The position numbers and the translations under genes were made by a program. The notes beneath the pieces were generated by a model, which was given only the letters and a program-made list of their open reading frames with translations, was not told where the DNA came from and ran no database searches. This document shows, in pieces, positions 33,601-43,747 of a stretch of 64,000 bases of DNA (the stretch's first letter is position 1; every line of letters starts with the position of its first letter). Origin of the DNA: Blastococcus sp. HT6-4 (lineage in GTDB: Bacteria; Actinomycetota; Actinomycetes; Mycobacteriales; Geodermatophilaceae); the NCBI RefSeq assembly GCF_039679125.1, contig NZ_CP155551.1:1054001-1118000 (forward strand), given 5' to 3'.

Positions 33601-34100
33601 TCACGTGAGGGGCGGTCCCAGCACCTCCATCCCGTGCTCCCTCGCCGCGGCGACGAGGACGGCCATGTCCGGCGGGCCCTCGGGCGGGGGTGGCAGGGTC
33701 GGTGCCGGGGCCGGCCGGCCGGTGGCCCGCACGAACTGGTCGAACCGGGGCCGGGAGAGCGAGTCCGAGCAGGCGCGCGGTGGGGGAGTCCGACCCGGAA
33801 GGTGTGCGGCAGCCCTCTCGGCGCCCAGACGAAGCTGCCCGCCGTGGCGGTCCAGGTGCGGTCCTGGATGCCGAAGGTCAGCTCGCCGTCCAGCACGAAC
33901 CAGGCCTCGTCCTCCTCGTGGTGGACGTGCAGCGGCGGTGACGAACGGTGGGGGAGCAGTTGCTCCCAGACGGCGAGCTGCCCGGCGGTGTGCTCGCCGA
34001 GGGCCTTGAAGGTCATCAACGTGTCGATGTGCCAGACCGCGGTCCCCGTGCCGGGGTCCCGCACGACGGGGGCCTGCTGGGTGGTGTCGGATGTGCTCAT
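33601..34100 (-). pseudogene. Cupin-domain protein gene with two frameshifts
   Basis: The ATG at 34100 opens a small cupin: LPHRSSPPLHVHHEEDEAWFVLDGELTFG carries the metal histidines and FVWAPRGLPHTFRV the second motif. At about 33795 an extra G (in GTCGGAC) shifts the frame; the next frame continues sensibly as DSPTARLLGLALPA. At about 33755 an extra C (in GGCCCCGG) shifts it again, after which FDQFVRATGRPAPAPTLPPPPEGPP and a normal end follow. Without the two bases it would be an intact cupin of about 165 residues. It is divergent from a GAF-LuxR gene that is also broken. Real decay or sequence error cannot be told apart here. Confidence 0.75.
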
Positions 34101-34187
34101 GAGGTGAGGGTCGGGCCCGGCTCCGGAAGCGCGACATCCCTGAAGCGGGGGGTTTCCTGCTGTCTCCTGCGGTCCTACCGTCTCCGC

Positions 34188-35304
34188 ATGGCACCGACGG
34201 TGCGCGACCGGATCGAGCGGCTCTGCCGGTCGGCCACCGAGCCCCTGGCGCTGTACCGCGACGTCGTCCCGGTGCTGGGCCGCGCGGTGCCCGCCGATCT
34301 CTGGTGCGGTCTGCTCCTCGATCCGGCGACCGTCATGAACACCGGCGGGTACCACGACGAGGGGCTGCCCCTGGAGGTCCTGCCCCGGTTGCTGGAGCTG
34401 GAGGTCGGCAGCGACGACGTCAACCGGTTGCCGGCGCTCGCTCGCGACCGCTCCGGTGTCTCCACCCTCCACCGCGCCACCCGGGACCGCCCGGAGCTCA
34501 GCGCCCGGTACCGCGACGTCGTGGTGCCCGCGGGATGGGACCTGAGCTGCGGGCGGTGCTGCGCGACCGGGGCCGCCCCTGGGGCGCGGTGATCCTCTTC
34601 CGCGAGACCGGGTCACGCGACTTCACCGAGGCGGAGGTGGAGCTGGTCGCCGCGCTGGCGCCCGACGTCGCTGCTGCCGTCCGACGCACCCTGCTGGTGT
34701 CCGAGGTCGCCCACCGGGACGCCGAGGAGGGGCCCGGGATGGCGGTGCTGCGGGTCGACGGCCCGCGCATCGACGTGGAGCTGGCCAGCAGGGCGGCGCG
34801 GGTGCTCATGGACCAGATGCCCGACTCGCGCATCGACGGCGTCCCGGTCGGCGTCCACGTGCTGGTGTCCGGCTCATCGCGGCGGGAGGACGCCGTCAGT
34901 CGGCGCCCGTGCGGTTGCGGACGGGCCGGTGGATGAGCGTGCAGGTCGACGTCCTGGAGCCGGCCGGCCGGGAGGGGCCCGAGCGGCTGTCGCTGGTGAT
35001 CGAGCCGGTGGCGCCCTACGAGCTGGCGGAGGTGATCGCCGAGGCCTACGGGCTCACCGCCCGGGAGCGCGAGGTGGCCCGGCTGGTGGTGGCGGGGAAC
35101 AGCAACCCCGAGGTGGCCGCGGCGCTGTCGATCTCGCTGACCACCGTCCAGGACCACCTGAAGAAGGTCTACGCGAAGCTGGGGGTCGGCAGCCGGCACG
35201 AGCTGACCGCCCGCATGTTCTTCGACCAGTACCTGCCGCGCCAACTGTCCCGGCTGCCGGTCGGTGGCGACGGCTGGTACCTGCCCGCGACCCCGCCCCG
35301 CTGA
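34188..35304 (+). pseudogene. GAF-LuxR transcriptional regulator gene with two frameshifts
   Basis: Reading from ATG 34188, a GAF-like sensor region (RCRSATEP-like start, RDVVPVLGRAVPADLWCGLLLDP) runs to about 34535, where one missing base moves the reading to a frame giving GPELRAVLRDRGRPWGAVILFRETG and FTEAEVELVAALAPDVAAAVRR. Near 34865-34900 a second missing base is needed to reach the C-terminal frame, which has a clean LuxR helix-turn-helix: LTAREREVARLVVAGNSNPEVAAALSISLTTVQDHLKKVYAKLGV. The three pieces in order make one known family layout of about 370 residues. The C-terminal piece could still be expressed alone from an internal start. Confidence 0.75.
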
Positions 35305-35338
35305 ACCCGGGCTCGGCGGGGCGGGGCGGGGCGAGGCG

Positions 35339-36172
35339 TCAGGCGTCGCGGCGCCGGAGGACCGGGTAGCCGGCGAGGACGACGACGGCGACCTCGGCGC
35401 AGAACACCGCGAAGCCGATCCACGGGTCGAGCAGGTTCGGGTCGAACGACACCGGGGTGGCCACCACCGAGCCGGCGTTCCCGGGCATCAGCTTGGTGGC
35501 CCACTCGCCCCAGGCGCCGGGCAGCAGCACCACCATGTTGCCGACGACCAGGAGCAGCGCGAGCACGATCGACAGGGCGGCGGCGGTGTGCCGCACGAGC
35601 AGGCCGACGGCGGCGGCGAACAGCCCGATCCCGGCCATGTACAGGCCACTGCCGAGCAGCGCGCGGAGCACGCCGTCGTCGCTGAGCGCCAGGCCGACGC
35701 CCTCCCGCTGCAGGAACCAGTTGCCGCCCAGGTAGCCGAGCACGGCGGTGACGGTGCCGACCACGAACAGCGTCGTGGTGAGCACGACCGCCTTGGCCGC
35801 GAGCACCCGGCCCCGGCGCGGGGTCGCGGTCAGCGTCGCGCGGATCATCCCGGTGCCGTACTCGCTCGTGACGACCAGGGCACCGAGCACGATCGCGGTG
35901 ATCTGGGCGACGGTCATGCCCCAGGTGATGAACGCACGGGCAGGGTCGGAGGCGCTGCCGTCGGCGAGGTCGGCGGCGATCAGGGCGCAGACCAGGACGG
36001 TCAGCCCGGCGCCGAGGGCGACCAGCGCGACGACGGACCACGGTGTCGAGCGGACCGACCAGAACTTGATCCACTCGGCGCGCAGGGTGTCCGTGAAGCC
36101 GGGCCGGCGCACCCCGGGGACGTGCCGGTTGGGGTCGAGGTCGACGGTGCGGGAATGCTCGGTGACGGTCAT
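35339..36172 (-). CDS. ABC transporter permease (ABC-2 type)
   Basis: A 277-residue integral membrane protein with six predicted helices, for example TPWSVVALVALGAGLTVLVCALI, ITAIVLGALVVTSEYGTGMIRATLTATPRR and AALSIVLALLLVVGNMVVLLPG. The TSEYGTGMIRATL block is typical of ABC-2 exporters linked to an adjacent ATPase. It overlaps the ATPase gene by 4 bp. Cargo unknown; drug or lipid export is likely for this class. Confidence 0.9.
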   Translation of the reverse strand: MTVTEHSRTVDLDPNRHVPGVRRPGFTDTLRAEWIKFWSVRSTPWSVVALVALGAGLTVLVCALIAADLADGSASDPARAFITWGMTVAQITAIVLGALVVTSEYGTGMIRATLTATPRRGRVLAAKAVVLTTTLFVVGTVTAVLGYLGGNWFLQREGVGLALSDDGVLRALLGSGLYMAGIGLFAAAVGLLVRHTAAALSIVLALLLVVGNMVVLLPGAWGEWATKLMPGNAGSVVATPVSFDPNLLDPWIGFAVFCAEVAVVVLAGYPVLRRRDA

Positions 36173-37089
36173 GCGGGGACCCCGGCGGCGGTGGACGCGT
36201 GGTACTCCACGCTGTCGGCGGTCAGCGTCATGAAGGCGTCCTCGAGCGAGGAGCGGACGAGCGTGAGCTCGTGGAGGAGCAGGCCCCTCTTCCCGATGAG
36301 CTCCCCGATCGCGGCGGCGTCCAGGCCCTGGACCCGGAGCTCCTGCTCCTGCACGACGACGTCCAGCCCCTGGCGCCGCAGCAGGTCGGCGACCTCGGTT
36401 TGCTGCGGGGCGCGCACTCGCACGTAGGAGGCCGCGTGCTCGGCGATGAAGTCGGGCATCGAGCAGTCGGCCAGCACCCTGCCACGGCCGATGACGACGA
36501 GGTGCTCGGCGGTCAGCGCCATCTCCGCCATGAGGTGGCTGGAGAGGAACACCGTGCGGCCCTCGGCCGCGAGGTTCCGGGTGAGCCTGCGCACCCAGCG
36601 GATGCCCTCGGGGTCCAGGCCGTTGACCGGCTCGTCGAGGACGACGACGGGCGGGTCGCCCAGCAGTGCGACGGCGATGCCCAGGCGCTGGCCCATGCCC
36701 AGGGAGAACCGGCCCACCCGCTGGCCGGCGACGTCGGTGAGGCCGACCATGTCGAGCACCTCGTCGATGCGGCGCACGGGTATCCCGTTGCTCGCCGCCA
36801 TCCAGCGGAGGTGGTCGCGGGCGGAGCGCCCCGGGTGCAGCGCCCGGGCCTCCAGCAGGGCGCCGACCTCGCGCAGCGGCGCGGGGTAGTCGGCGTACGC
36901 GCGGCCGTTGACGGTGATGCTGCCCGCGCTGGGCCGGTCGAGCCCGAGCAGCATGCGCATCGTCGTCGACTTGCCGGCGCCGTTCGGCCCGAGGAAGCCG
37001 GTGACCCGGCCCGGGTGGACGGTGAAGGAGACGCCGTCGACGGCGGTCCGGGTGCCGTACCTCTTGGTGAGCTCCCGTGCCTCGATCAT
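36169..37089 (-). CDS. ABC transporter ATP-binding protein
   Basis: A 306-residue ATPase: Walker A GPNGAGKST, Q-loop region, signature FSLGMGQRL (in place of LSGGQ), Walker B VVVLDEPVNGLDPEG and the switch histidine in FLSSHLMAEM. The C-terminal third is a DrrA-like extra domain. It is the first gene of an operon with the permease. An exporter for a lipophilic compound is inferred. Confidence 0.94.
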   Translation of the reverse strand: MIEARELTKRYGTRTAVDGVSFTVHPGRVTGFLGPNGAGKSTTMRMLLGLDRPSAGSITVNGRAYADYPAPLREVGALLEARALHPGRSARDHLRWMAASNGIPVRRIDEVLDMVGLTDVAGQRVGRFSLGMGQRLGIAVALLGDPPVVVLDEPVNGLDPEGIRWVRRLTRNLAAEGRTVFLSSHLMAEMALTAEHLVVIGRGRVLADCSMPDFIAEHAASYVRVRAPQQTEVADLLRRQGLDVVVQEQELRVQGLDAAAIGELIGKRGLLLHELTLVRSSLEDAFMTLTADSVEYHASTAAGVPA

Positions 37090-37199
37090 CGCGGAGCCCG
37101 GGTGAGCAGTCGGAGAGTCATGCCCGAAGCCTGTCGGCCGCGGAGCGCCCGGAACATCGGGGAGCGCCCTGATCCGACCCTGAACGGTCCCCGAGCTGG

Positions 37200-38309
37200 T
37201 CAGGCCGTGCGGGGCAGGGGGGTCCCGGGGCGCAGCTCACGGCGCAGGGCCCGGGCAGCGGCCTGTCCCGCGCGGTTGGCGCCGATCGTGCTCGCGGAGG
37301 GGCCGTAGCCGACCAGGTGCAGCCGCGGCTCGCCGGCGACCTGGGTGCCGGCCATGCGGAACCCGCGGCCGGGGTCGCGCAGCCGCAGCGGGGCGAGGTG
37401 GCCGACCGCGGCCCGGAAGCCGGTGGCCCACAGGATCACGTCGGCGGCGACGAACCGGCTCTCCTGCCCGTCCACCGGGTCCCAGACGACGCCGTCGGCG
37501 GTGATCCGGTCGAACATCGGCAGCCGGTCGAGGACCCCGCGGTCGAGCCCGTCGCGGACGTACGGGGTGGACACCAGCAGGCCGGTCACCCCGACGACGC
37601 TGCCGGGGCGCCGTCCCTCGCGGACCGCCTCCTCGACCTTCGCGACCACCTCGCGGCCGAGGTCCTCGTCGAACGGACCCTCCCGCCAGACCGGCGGCCG
37701 GCGGGTGACCCACGTCGTGGCGGTGACGCGGGAGATCTCGGCCAGCAGCTGGGTGGCCGAGGCGCCGCCGCCCACGACGACGACGTGCTGCCCGCGGAAC
37801 TCCTCGGCGGAGCGGTAGCCGACGGTGTGCAGCTGCCGGCCGGCGAACAGCTCCTGGCCGGGATAGCGGGGGACGAAGGGGCGGGTCCAGGTGCCGGTGG
37901 CGTTCACGACGGCACGGGCCGTCCACACGCCACGGTCGGTCTCCACGCGGAAGCGCTCGTCCCCGGTGCGCCGGACGGCGGTGACGCGGACCGGCCGCAC
38001 GACGGGGAGGTCGACGTGCCGCTCGTACGCCGCGAAGTACCGGGGAACCGACTCCACCGCCGCCACCGTGTCGTCGACGGGGGTGAACGGCAGGCCGGGG
38101 AGGTCGTGCACCCGGTGCGTGGTGCCGAGGGTGAGGGAGGGCCAGCGGTGCCGCCAGGCCCCGCCGGGCGCGGCCTCGCCGTCGAGGACGACGAACCCGC
38201 TGCCGCGTTCGAAGCCCTGCCGGGCCAGCCCCCATGCGGTGGAGAGCCCAGCCTGCCCGGCGCCGATCACCACGACGTCGACGTCGCGGAGGGCGGGGCG
38301 GCTTGTCAC
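37200..38309 (-). CDS. FAD-dependent flavin monooxygenase-like protein
   Basis: A 369-residue flavoprotein of the flavin-containing monooxygenase/TrkA-N-like oxidoreductase group. The FAD motif is VVIGAGQAGLS at the N-terminus, and the NADPH motif is VVVVGGGASATQLL in mid-protein. NATGTWTRPFVPRYPG and ILWATGFRAAVGHLAPL are typical. The VWREGPFDEDLGREVV segment is common to actinobacterial members. The substrate is unknown; it is divergent from the ATP-grasp-like gene. Confidence 0.9.
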   Translation of the reverse strand: MTSRPALRDVDVVVIGAGQAGLSTAWGLARQGFERGSGFVVLDGEAAPGGAWRHRWPSLTLGTTHRVHDLPGLPFTPVDDTVAAVESVPRYFAAYERHVDLPVVRPVRVTAVRRTGDERFRVETDRGVWTARAVVNATGTWTRPFVPRYPGQELFAGRQLHTVGYRSAEEFRGQHVVVVGGGASATQLLAEISRVTATTWVTRRPPVWREGPFDEDLGREVVAKVEEAVREGRRPGSVVGVTGLLVSTPYVRDGLDRGVLDRLPMFDRITADGVVWDPVDGQESRFVAADVILWATGFRAAVGHLAPLRLRDPGRGFRMAGTQVAGEPRLHLVGYGPSASTIGANRAGQAAARALRRELRPGTPLPRTA

Positions 38310-38452
38310 ACCGGGACCAACCCGCCGTCCGCCCCACCGCTTCCCGCCGGCCGCGGGAGAAGCAACGACACCCGGCCGTACCTCTTCCTGAGGAAACCGA
38401 CCGCCCGGTATGGTGCCGCTTCCACTTGCTGACCGACGGGGGACAGTTCACC

Positions 38453-39778
38453 ATGCCGACGCCCATGTCAGCCGATGACGGCGCCGTGACCAGGGGCGAT
38501 TCCGACGCCCGGTGGTTCGTGGCGGTCGAGGTGCACGTGCGCTCGTCGGCGGCGCGGCCGGAGTTCGGGGCGGGCGAGCGGCTGGACGCACCCGGGGTGG
38601 CGCAGCTCGAGAGCGCCCGTCTCCGCGGGTTGCGGACGGCGGTGCTCACCCGGGATCGCGCCTTCTACGGCGACGACCTCGACTGGCTCGTCGACCACTG
38701 GATCGACTGCGACACCGGGAATGCGGCCGCGATCGCCGCAGCGGCCGGCTCCCTGACCGGGGTGGTCGCCGCCCTCACCAGCTCGGTGGACGGGTTCTCC
38801 GGTCCGGCCGCCGCTGCGGCGAGGGCGCTCGGGCTGCGCGGCCCCACCCCCGGCACGCCGGCGCTCGCGCACGACGAGGCGGCCGTCCGTCGCGCCCTGA
38901 CCGCTGCCGGGATCCCCGGGGTCCGCTGGGCGGAGGTGTCGGCGGCGGACGCGGAACTCGACGCGCCGGTCGGCTACCCGTGCCTCGTCATGCCGGTGGA
39001 CGGCGGCACCGGCTGGGACGTCGGGCTGGTCTCCGACGACTCGGAGCTCAGGGCGGTCGCGGCCCGGCACCGCGCCCGCCACTGCTACGGCCGGGCGCTG
39101 CGACCGCGGCACCGGCTGATCGTCGAGGAGGTCACCCGCGGACCGCGCTTCTCCGCCGACGGTTTCGTCGACGAGGACGGTCCGGTGGTCCTCGCCTGGT
39201 CGGAGCGGGTCATGGCCGCGCCGCCGCACCACACCGAGCTCGCCGTGACGGCGACGACGCAGCCGCCCGGGGCGGGGGTCGCGGACGCCGTCCGGTCGTG
39301 GCTGGCCGCGGTCGGGTACGACTTCGGCCCGTTCCACGTGGAGTTCGTCATGGGCTCGGGCGGCCCGCGGCTGGTCATGTTCCGCCCGCGCGTGGTCGAT
39401 GCCGGCGCCCACCACTGCGTCGACCGGGTCAGCGGCGTCGACACGGTGGACCTGTGGGTCGCGCGGTTGCTGGGTGAGCGTCCCGCATCCGGCGCGGTGG
39501 GGGGTCCGGTGGGCGCGAGCACCCAGATGTTCCTCACCTCTCAGGTGATCGGCCGGGTTCGGGCCGTGTCCGGCGTCCGGGACGTGGGCTGCATCCCCGG
39601 ACTCGTCGTGGCGGAGGTGTTCACCGACATCGGCAGCCCGGCAATGCCGCCGACCTGCAGCCGCGAGCGGCTGGGTCACGTCCTCACCGTCGGCGAGACG
39701 CCGGAGCAGTCCCGGCGGCGCGCCGCGACCGCCCTCGACACCATCTGCGTGGAGATCGACGAGCTCGTCCCCGCCTGA
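38453..39778 (+). CDS. ATP-grasp-fold protein with altered metal site
   Basis: A 441-residue protein shaped like ATP-grasp carboxylate-amine ligases of the carnosine-synthase/dapdiamide-synthase group. The N-terminal preATP-grasp region (about 1-120) is followed by SVDGFSGPAAAAARALGL, HDEAAVRRALTAAGIPG and YPCLVMPVDGG (the ATP-binding Lys position appears to be Met). HRLIVEEVTRGPRFSADGFV and YDFGPFHVEFVM follow. The metal-binding E..N motif of the family (EINPR) reads VMFRPR here, so Glu and Asn are replaced. It may be inactive or bind a different ligand. Start ATG 38453 follows GGGGGA. Confidence 0.7.
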   Translation: MPTPMSADDGAVTRGDSDARWFVAVEVHVRSSAARPEFGAGERLDAPGVAQLESARLRGLRTAVLTRDRAFYGDDLDWLVDHWIDCDTGNAAAIAAAAGSLTGVVAALTSSVDGFSGPAAAAARALGLRGPTPGTPALAHDEAAVRRALTAAGIPGVRWAEVSAADAELDAPVGYPCLVMPVDGGTGWDVGLVSDDSELRAVAARHRARHCYGRALRPRHRLIVEEVTRGPRFSADGFVDEDGPVVLAWSERVMAAPPHHTELAVTATTQPPGAGVADAVRSWLAAVGYDFGPFHVEFVMGSGGPRLVMFRPRVVDAGAHHCVDRVSGVDTVDLWVARLLGERPASGAVGGPVGASTQMFLTSQVIGRVRAVSGVRDVGCIPGLVVAEVFTDIGSPAMPPTCSRERLGHVLTVGETPEQSRRRAATALDTICVEIDELVPA

Positions 39779-39944
39779 CGGGGGTGGTGGGCCCTGGCGG
39801 CGCAGTGATCATTCCGTGACCGTCGCGGCGCGCCGGGCGGTGTGATCTGCGCTTAGAGTCTCGGCTCATGTGGTCCAGATCACCATCGCTTCGATCCGGT
39901 GTCCGGTCGCGTACCGACGGGCTGCGACGCGGGACGTCCCGGCC

Positions 39945-40732
<788 letters not shown>

Positions 40733-40736
<4 letters not shown>

Positions 40737-41632
40737 CCGCCCCACACGCCGCCGGGTCACACGCCGCCGGAGCTCGTGCCGTCGGGTCGGACACCCGATC
40801 GGACATCCCACCGGTCGAGGTCGACAACGTCAGCGTCCGGTTCGGGGCGATCACGGCCCTGTCGGAGGTGTCCTTCACGGTCGCGCCCGGCTCGATCCAC
40901 GCGATCATCGGCCCGAACGGCGCCGGGAAGTCGACGATGTTCAACGTTCTGTCCGGGGTCTACAAGGCCGACGAGGGGCAGGTCCGGTTCGGTGATGCCC
41001 GGCTGGACCAGATGCGTCCGTACAAGATCGCCGGCATCGGGGTCGCCCGCGCGTTCCAGAACATCGCCCTCTCCAGCACCCAGTCGGTGGCGGAGAACCT
41101 GATGCTGGGCCGTCACCACCTGACCAAGGCCGGTTTCCTGGCCGCCGGCCTGCGGCTTCCGCGGGCGACGCGGGAGGGGAAGATCCACGGCGCCCGCGTG
41201 GCCGAGATCGCGGAGTTCCTCGAGCTCGGCGACAAGCTGCACACGCCCGTCGGGGTGCTCTCCTACGGCGACCAGAAGCGGGTGGAGGTGGCCCGAGCGC
41301 TGTGCACCGAGCCGCGACTGCTCCTGCTCGACGAGCCGGTGGCGGGCATGAACGCCGAGGAGACCGACCGGATGGCCGACGCCATCCTCGAGATCCGGTC
41401 GGCGCTCGGGATCTCCATCGTCCTGGTCGAGCACGACATGGGAATGGTCATGTCGCTGGCCGACCGCGTCACCGTCCTGGACTTCGGCCGCCGGATCGCG
41501 GACGGCACTCCCGCCGAGGTGCAGAACGATCCCGAGGTGATCCGCGCCTACCTCGGCTCCGGCGACGAGGAGAACCCCGCCGACGCCGCCGCCCACCACC
41601 ACCCCTCCGACACACCTGGGGCGACCTCGTGA
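40733..41632 (+). CDS. livG: Branched-chain amino-acid-type ABC importer ATPase (LivG)
   Basis: A 299-residue ATPase with Walker A GPNGAGKST, signature LSYGDQKRVEVARAL (LSYG in place of LSGG), Walker B LLLLDEPVAGMNAEE and switch region LVEHDMGMVMSLADRVTVLDFG, the pattern of LivG. An Ala/Gly-rich leader of about 30 residues precedes the domain. It overlaps livF and livH by 4 bp each, so the genes are a coupled operon. Confidence 0.94.
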
Positions 41633-42519
41633 CGCAGTTCCTCTCCCTGCTCCTCAACGGGATATCCCTCGGCGCGCTCTACGCCCTCATCGCCCTGGGG
41701 TTCGTGATCATCTTCAAGTCGAGCGAGGTCGTGAGCTTCACCCACGGCTCGCTGTTGCTGCTCGGCGCCTACTCCATCGCGCGGCTCTCGGAGACGATCG
41801 GGTTCCTGCCGGCCGTCCTCGTGGGCATCGCCATCACGGCGGCCGCGGCTTTCGTGATCGAACGCCTGATCATCAACCGGCTCCGGGGGGCCGCCGTGAT
41901 CAGCCTGGCCATCGTCACCATCGGCGTCGACATCATCCTGCTCACCGAGCTGATCCGGCGGATCGGCTCGGACATCCTCAACGTGCCGCACCCGTGGGGC
42001 GGGCAGTCGTTCCGGGTCGGGAGCATCGGGCTCAGCCAGAACCGGCTGATCGCGTTCCTCATCGCGGCGGTCCTCATCGCCGCGTTCTTCGCGGCCTTCA
42101 AGTACTCCAGCTGGGGCATCGCGATGCGCGCGTCGGCGGAGGACGGCGAGACGGCGGCGCTGATGGGCATCCGGCAGGGACGGGTCTCCGCACTCGCGTG
42201 GGTGGTCGCCGGCGTGCTCGCCGCCGTCGCGGCGTTGTTCCTCGTGGGCTCGCCCACCCCGGGCGTCAGCCCGACGGCCTACGCCGTCGCCCTCCGCGCC
42301 TTCCCGGCGGCGATCCTCGGGGGCCTCGACTCGACAGGGGGTGCGCTCGTGGGCGGGCTCCTGATCGGCATCGCCGAGGCATTGGCCGCCGGCTACCAGG
42401 ACCAGTTGCTGTTCCTCGGCCGTGGGTTCAGCGCCGTCGTCCCGTTCATCGTGATGATCGCGGTCCTCATGTTCCGGCCCTCGGGCCTGTTCGGGACGAA
42501 GGAGCTCACCCGTGTCTGA
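41629..42519 (+). CDS. livH: ABC importer permease LivH
   Basis: A 296-residue permease with about eight membrane helices. LNGISLGALYALIALGFVIIFK at the N-terminus, GRVSALAWVVAGVLAAVAALFL and the loop SSWGIAMRASAEDGETAALMGI (EAA-like motif for ATPase contact) match LivH. The transported solute could be branched-chain amino acids, amides or urea-type compounds. It overlaps livM by 8 bp. Confidence 0.95.
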   Translation: MTQFLSLLLNGISLGALYALIALGFVIIFKSSEVVSFTHGSLLLLGAYSIARLSETIGFLPAVLVGIAITAAAAFVIERLIINRLRGAAVISLAIVTIGVDIILLTELIRRIGSDILNVPHPWGGQSFRVGSIGLSQNRLIAFLIAAVLIAAFFAAFKYSSWGIAMRASAEDGETAALMGIRQGRVSALAWVVAGVLAAVAALFLVGSPTPGVSPTAYAVALRAFPAAILGGLDSTGGALVGGLLIGIAEALAAGYQDQLLFLGRGFSAVVPFIVMIAVLMFRPSGLFGTKELTRV

Positions 42520-43747
42520 GTCGACGGCGACGGCGACACGGGGGGCGCACCCGTCGGGGGTCGATCCGCAGCCGGCGGGTGGTGGCCGGTCACGGCTGCC
42601 ATCCCTGCTCAAGCCCCTGCTGCTCGCCGCGTTCCTGGTGGTGCTGCTGGTCCTGCCGCTGTACGTGGAGGAGTTCTGGCTGCGAACCGGGTTCGCCGTC
42701 TGCGGCGCGATCGTGGGTGCGATCGGCCTGAACTTGCTGGTGGGCAACAGTGGTCAGCTCTCCCTCGCCCATGCCTTCTTCCTCGCCGTCGGGGCGGTCA
42801 GCTACGTCTACGTCTCCGGGGAGCCGGGCGGTCTGGGCGTCGCCGAGCTCGGCGGCCTGGGCCTGCCGCCGATCATCGGGATGATCGTGGGCGTGCTGCT
42901 GGCCGGCCTCGCGGGGCTGATCTTCAGCCCCCTCGCAGCCCGGCTGCGCGGGATCTACCTCGGTGTGGCGTCGCTGGCGCTGGTGTTCATCGGCATCCAC
43001 GTCCTCAACAGCTGGACCGAGGTCACCGGCGGGTTCAACGGGCGGGCGGCGCCGAGCTTCTCCCTGTTCGGCTTCACCTTCGGCAACCGGGACCCCGAGC
43101 TGTACGTCCTGGGCGTGCCGTTCCGGGAGGCGGAGCGGCTCTGGTACCTCGGGCTCGTCCTGGCGCTGGCGGCCTACGTGTTCGCCCGCAACCTGCTCCG
43201 CAGCCGCCCGGGCCGGGCCCTGCAGACCCAGCGGGACAGCGAGGTCGCGGCATCGGTGATGGGCGTCAACGTCCAGGGCTACAAGGCCAGGATCTTCCTG
43301 GTGAGCTCGATGTACGCCGGGCTCGCCGGGGTGATGTACGCCCTGTCCATCGGGAGCATCGCGCCGGAGTCCTTCGGCCTCGAGCTGTCGATCCTCTACC
43401 TCGCCATGATCGTCCTGGGCGGCCTCGGCTCGGTGAACGGGGCCGTGCTGGGGGCGATCTTCGTCAGCGCACTGCCGCTGGTCTTCCAGCGGTACGCCGA
43501 CCTGATCCCCTTCGTGGGTCGCGGCGAAGGCGGACTGGCGGCCGGCGAGGCGGCCCGCTTCCTGTTCGGCGCAGCCATCGTCCTGGTGATCCTCTTCGAG
43601 CCCGCCGGCCTCGCCGGTATCGGCCGGCGCATCACCGGCCGATTCCGTCGCCCCGGAGGGCGCATCACCCAGCGACCACCCGACACACCCAGCCGTTCCA
43701 CCGAACCCACCCCGTCAGACCCACCGGCACAAGGGAGCACCACGTGA
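42512..43747 (+). CDS. livM: ABC importer permease LivM
   Basis: A 411-residue permease with about ten helices: GLNLLVGNSGQLSLAHAFF in the first half, RGIYLGVASLALVFIGI, the EAA-like loop RALQTQRDSEVAASVMGVNV, SSMYAGLAGVMYALSIGS and IVLGGLGSVNGAVLGA, as in LivM. It has an extended N-terminal tail (about 35 residues) and a Pro/Thr-rich C-terminal tail. Overlaps the receptor gene by 4 bp. Confidence 0.95.
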   Translation: MSESTATATRGAHPSGVDPQPAGGGRSRLPSLLKPLLLAAFLVVLLVLPLYVEEFWLRTGFAVCGAIVGAIGLNLLVGNSGQLSLAHAFFLAVGAVSYVYVSGEPGGLGVAELGGLGLPPIIGMIVGVLLAGLAGLIFSPLAARLRGIYLGVASLALVFIGIHVLNSWTEVTGGFNGRAAPSFSLFGFTFGNRDPELYVLGVPFREAERLWYLGLVLALAAYVFARNLLRSRPGRALQTQRDSEVAASVMGVNVQGYKARIFLVSSMYAGLAGVMYALSIGSIAPESFGLELSILYLAMIVLGGLGSVNGAVLGAIFVSALPLVFQRYADLIPFVGRGEGGLAAGEAARFLFGAAIVLVILFEPAGLAGIGRRITGRFRRPGGRITQRPPDTPSRSTEPTPSDPPAQGSTT

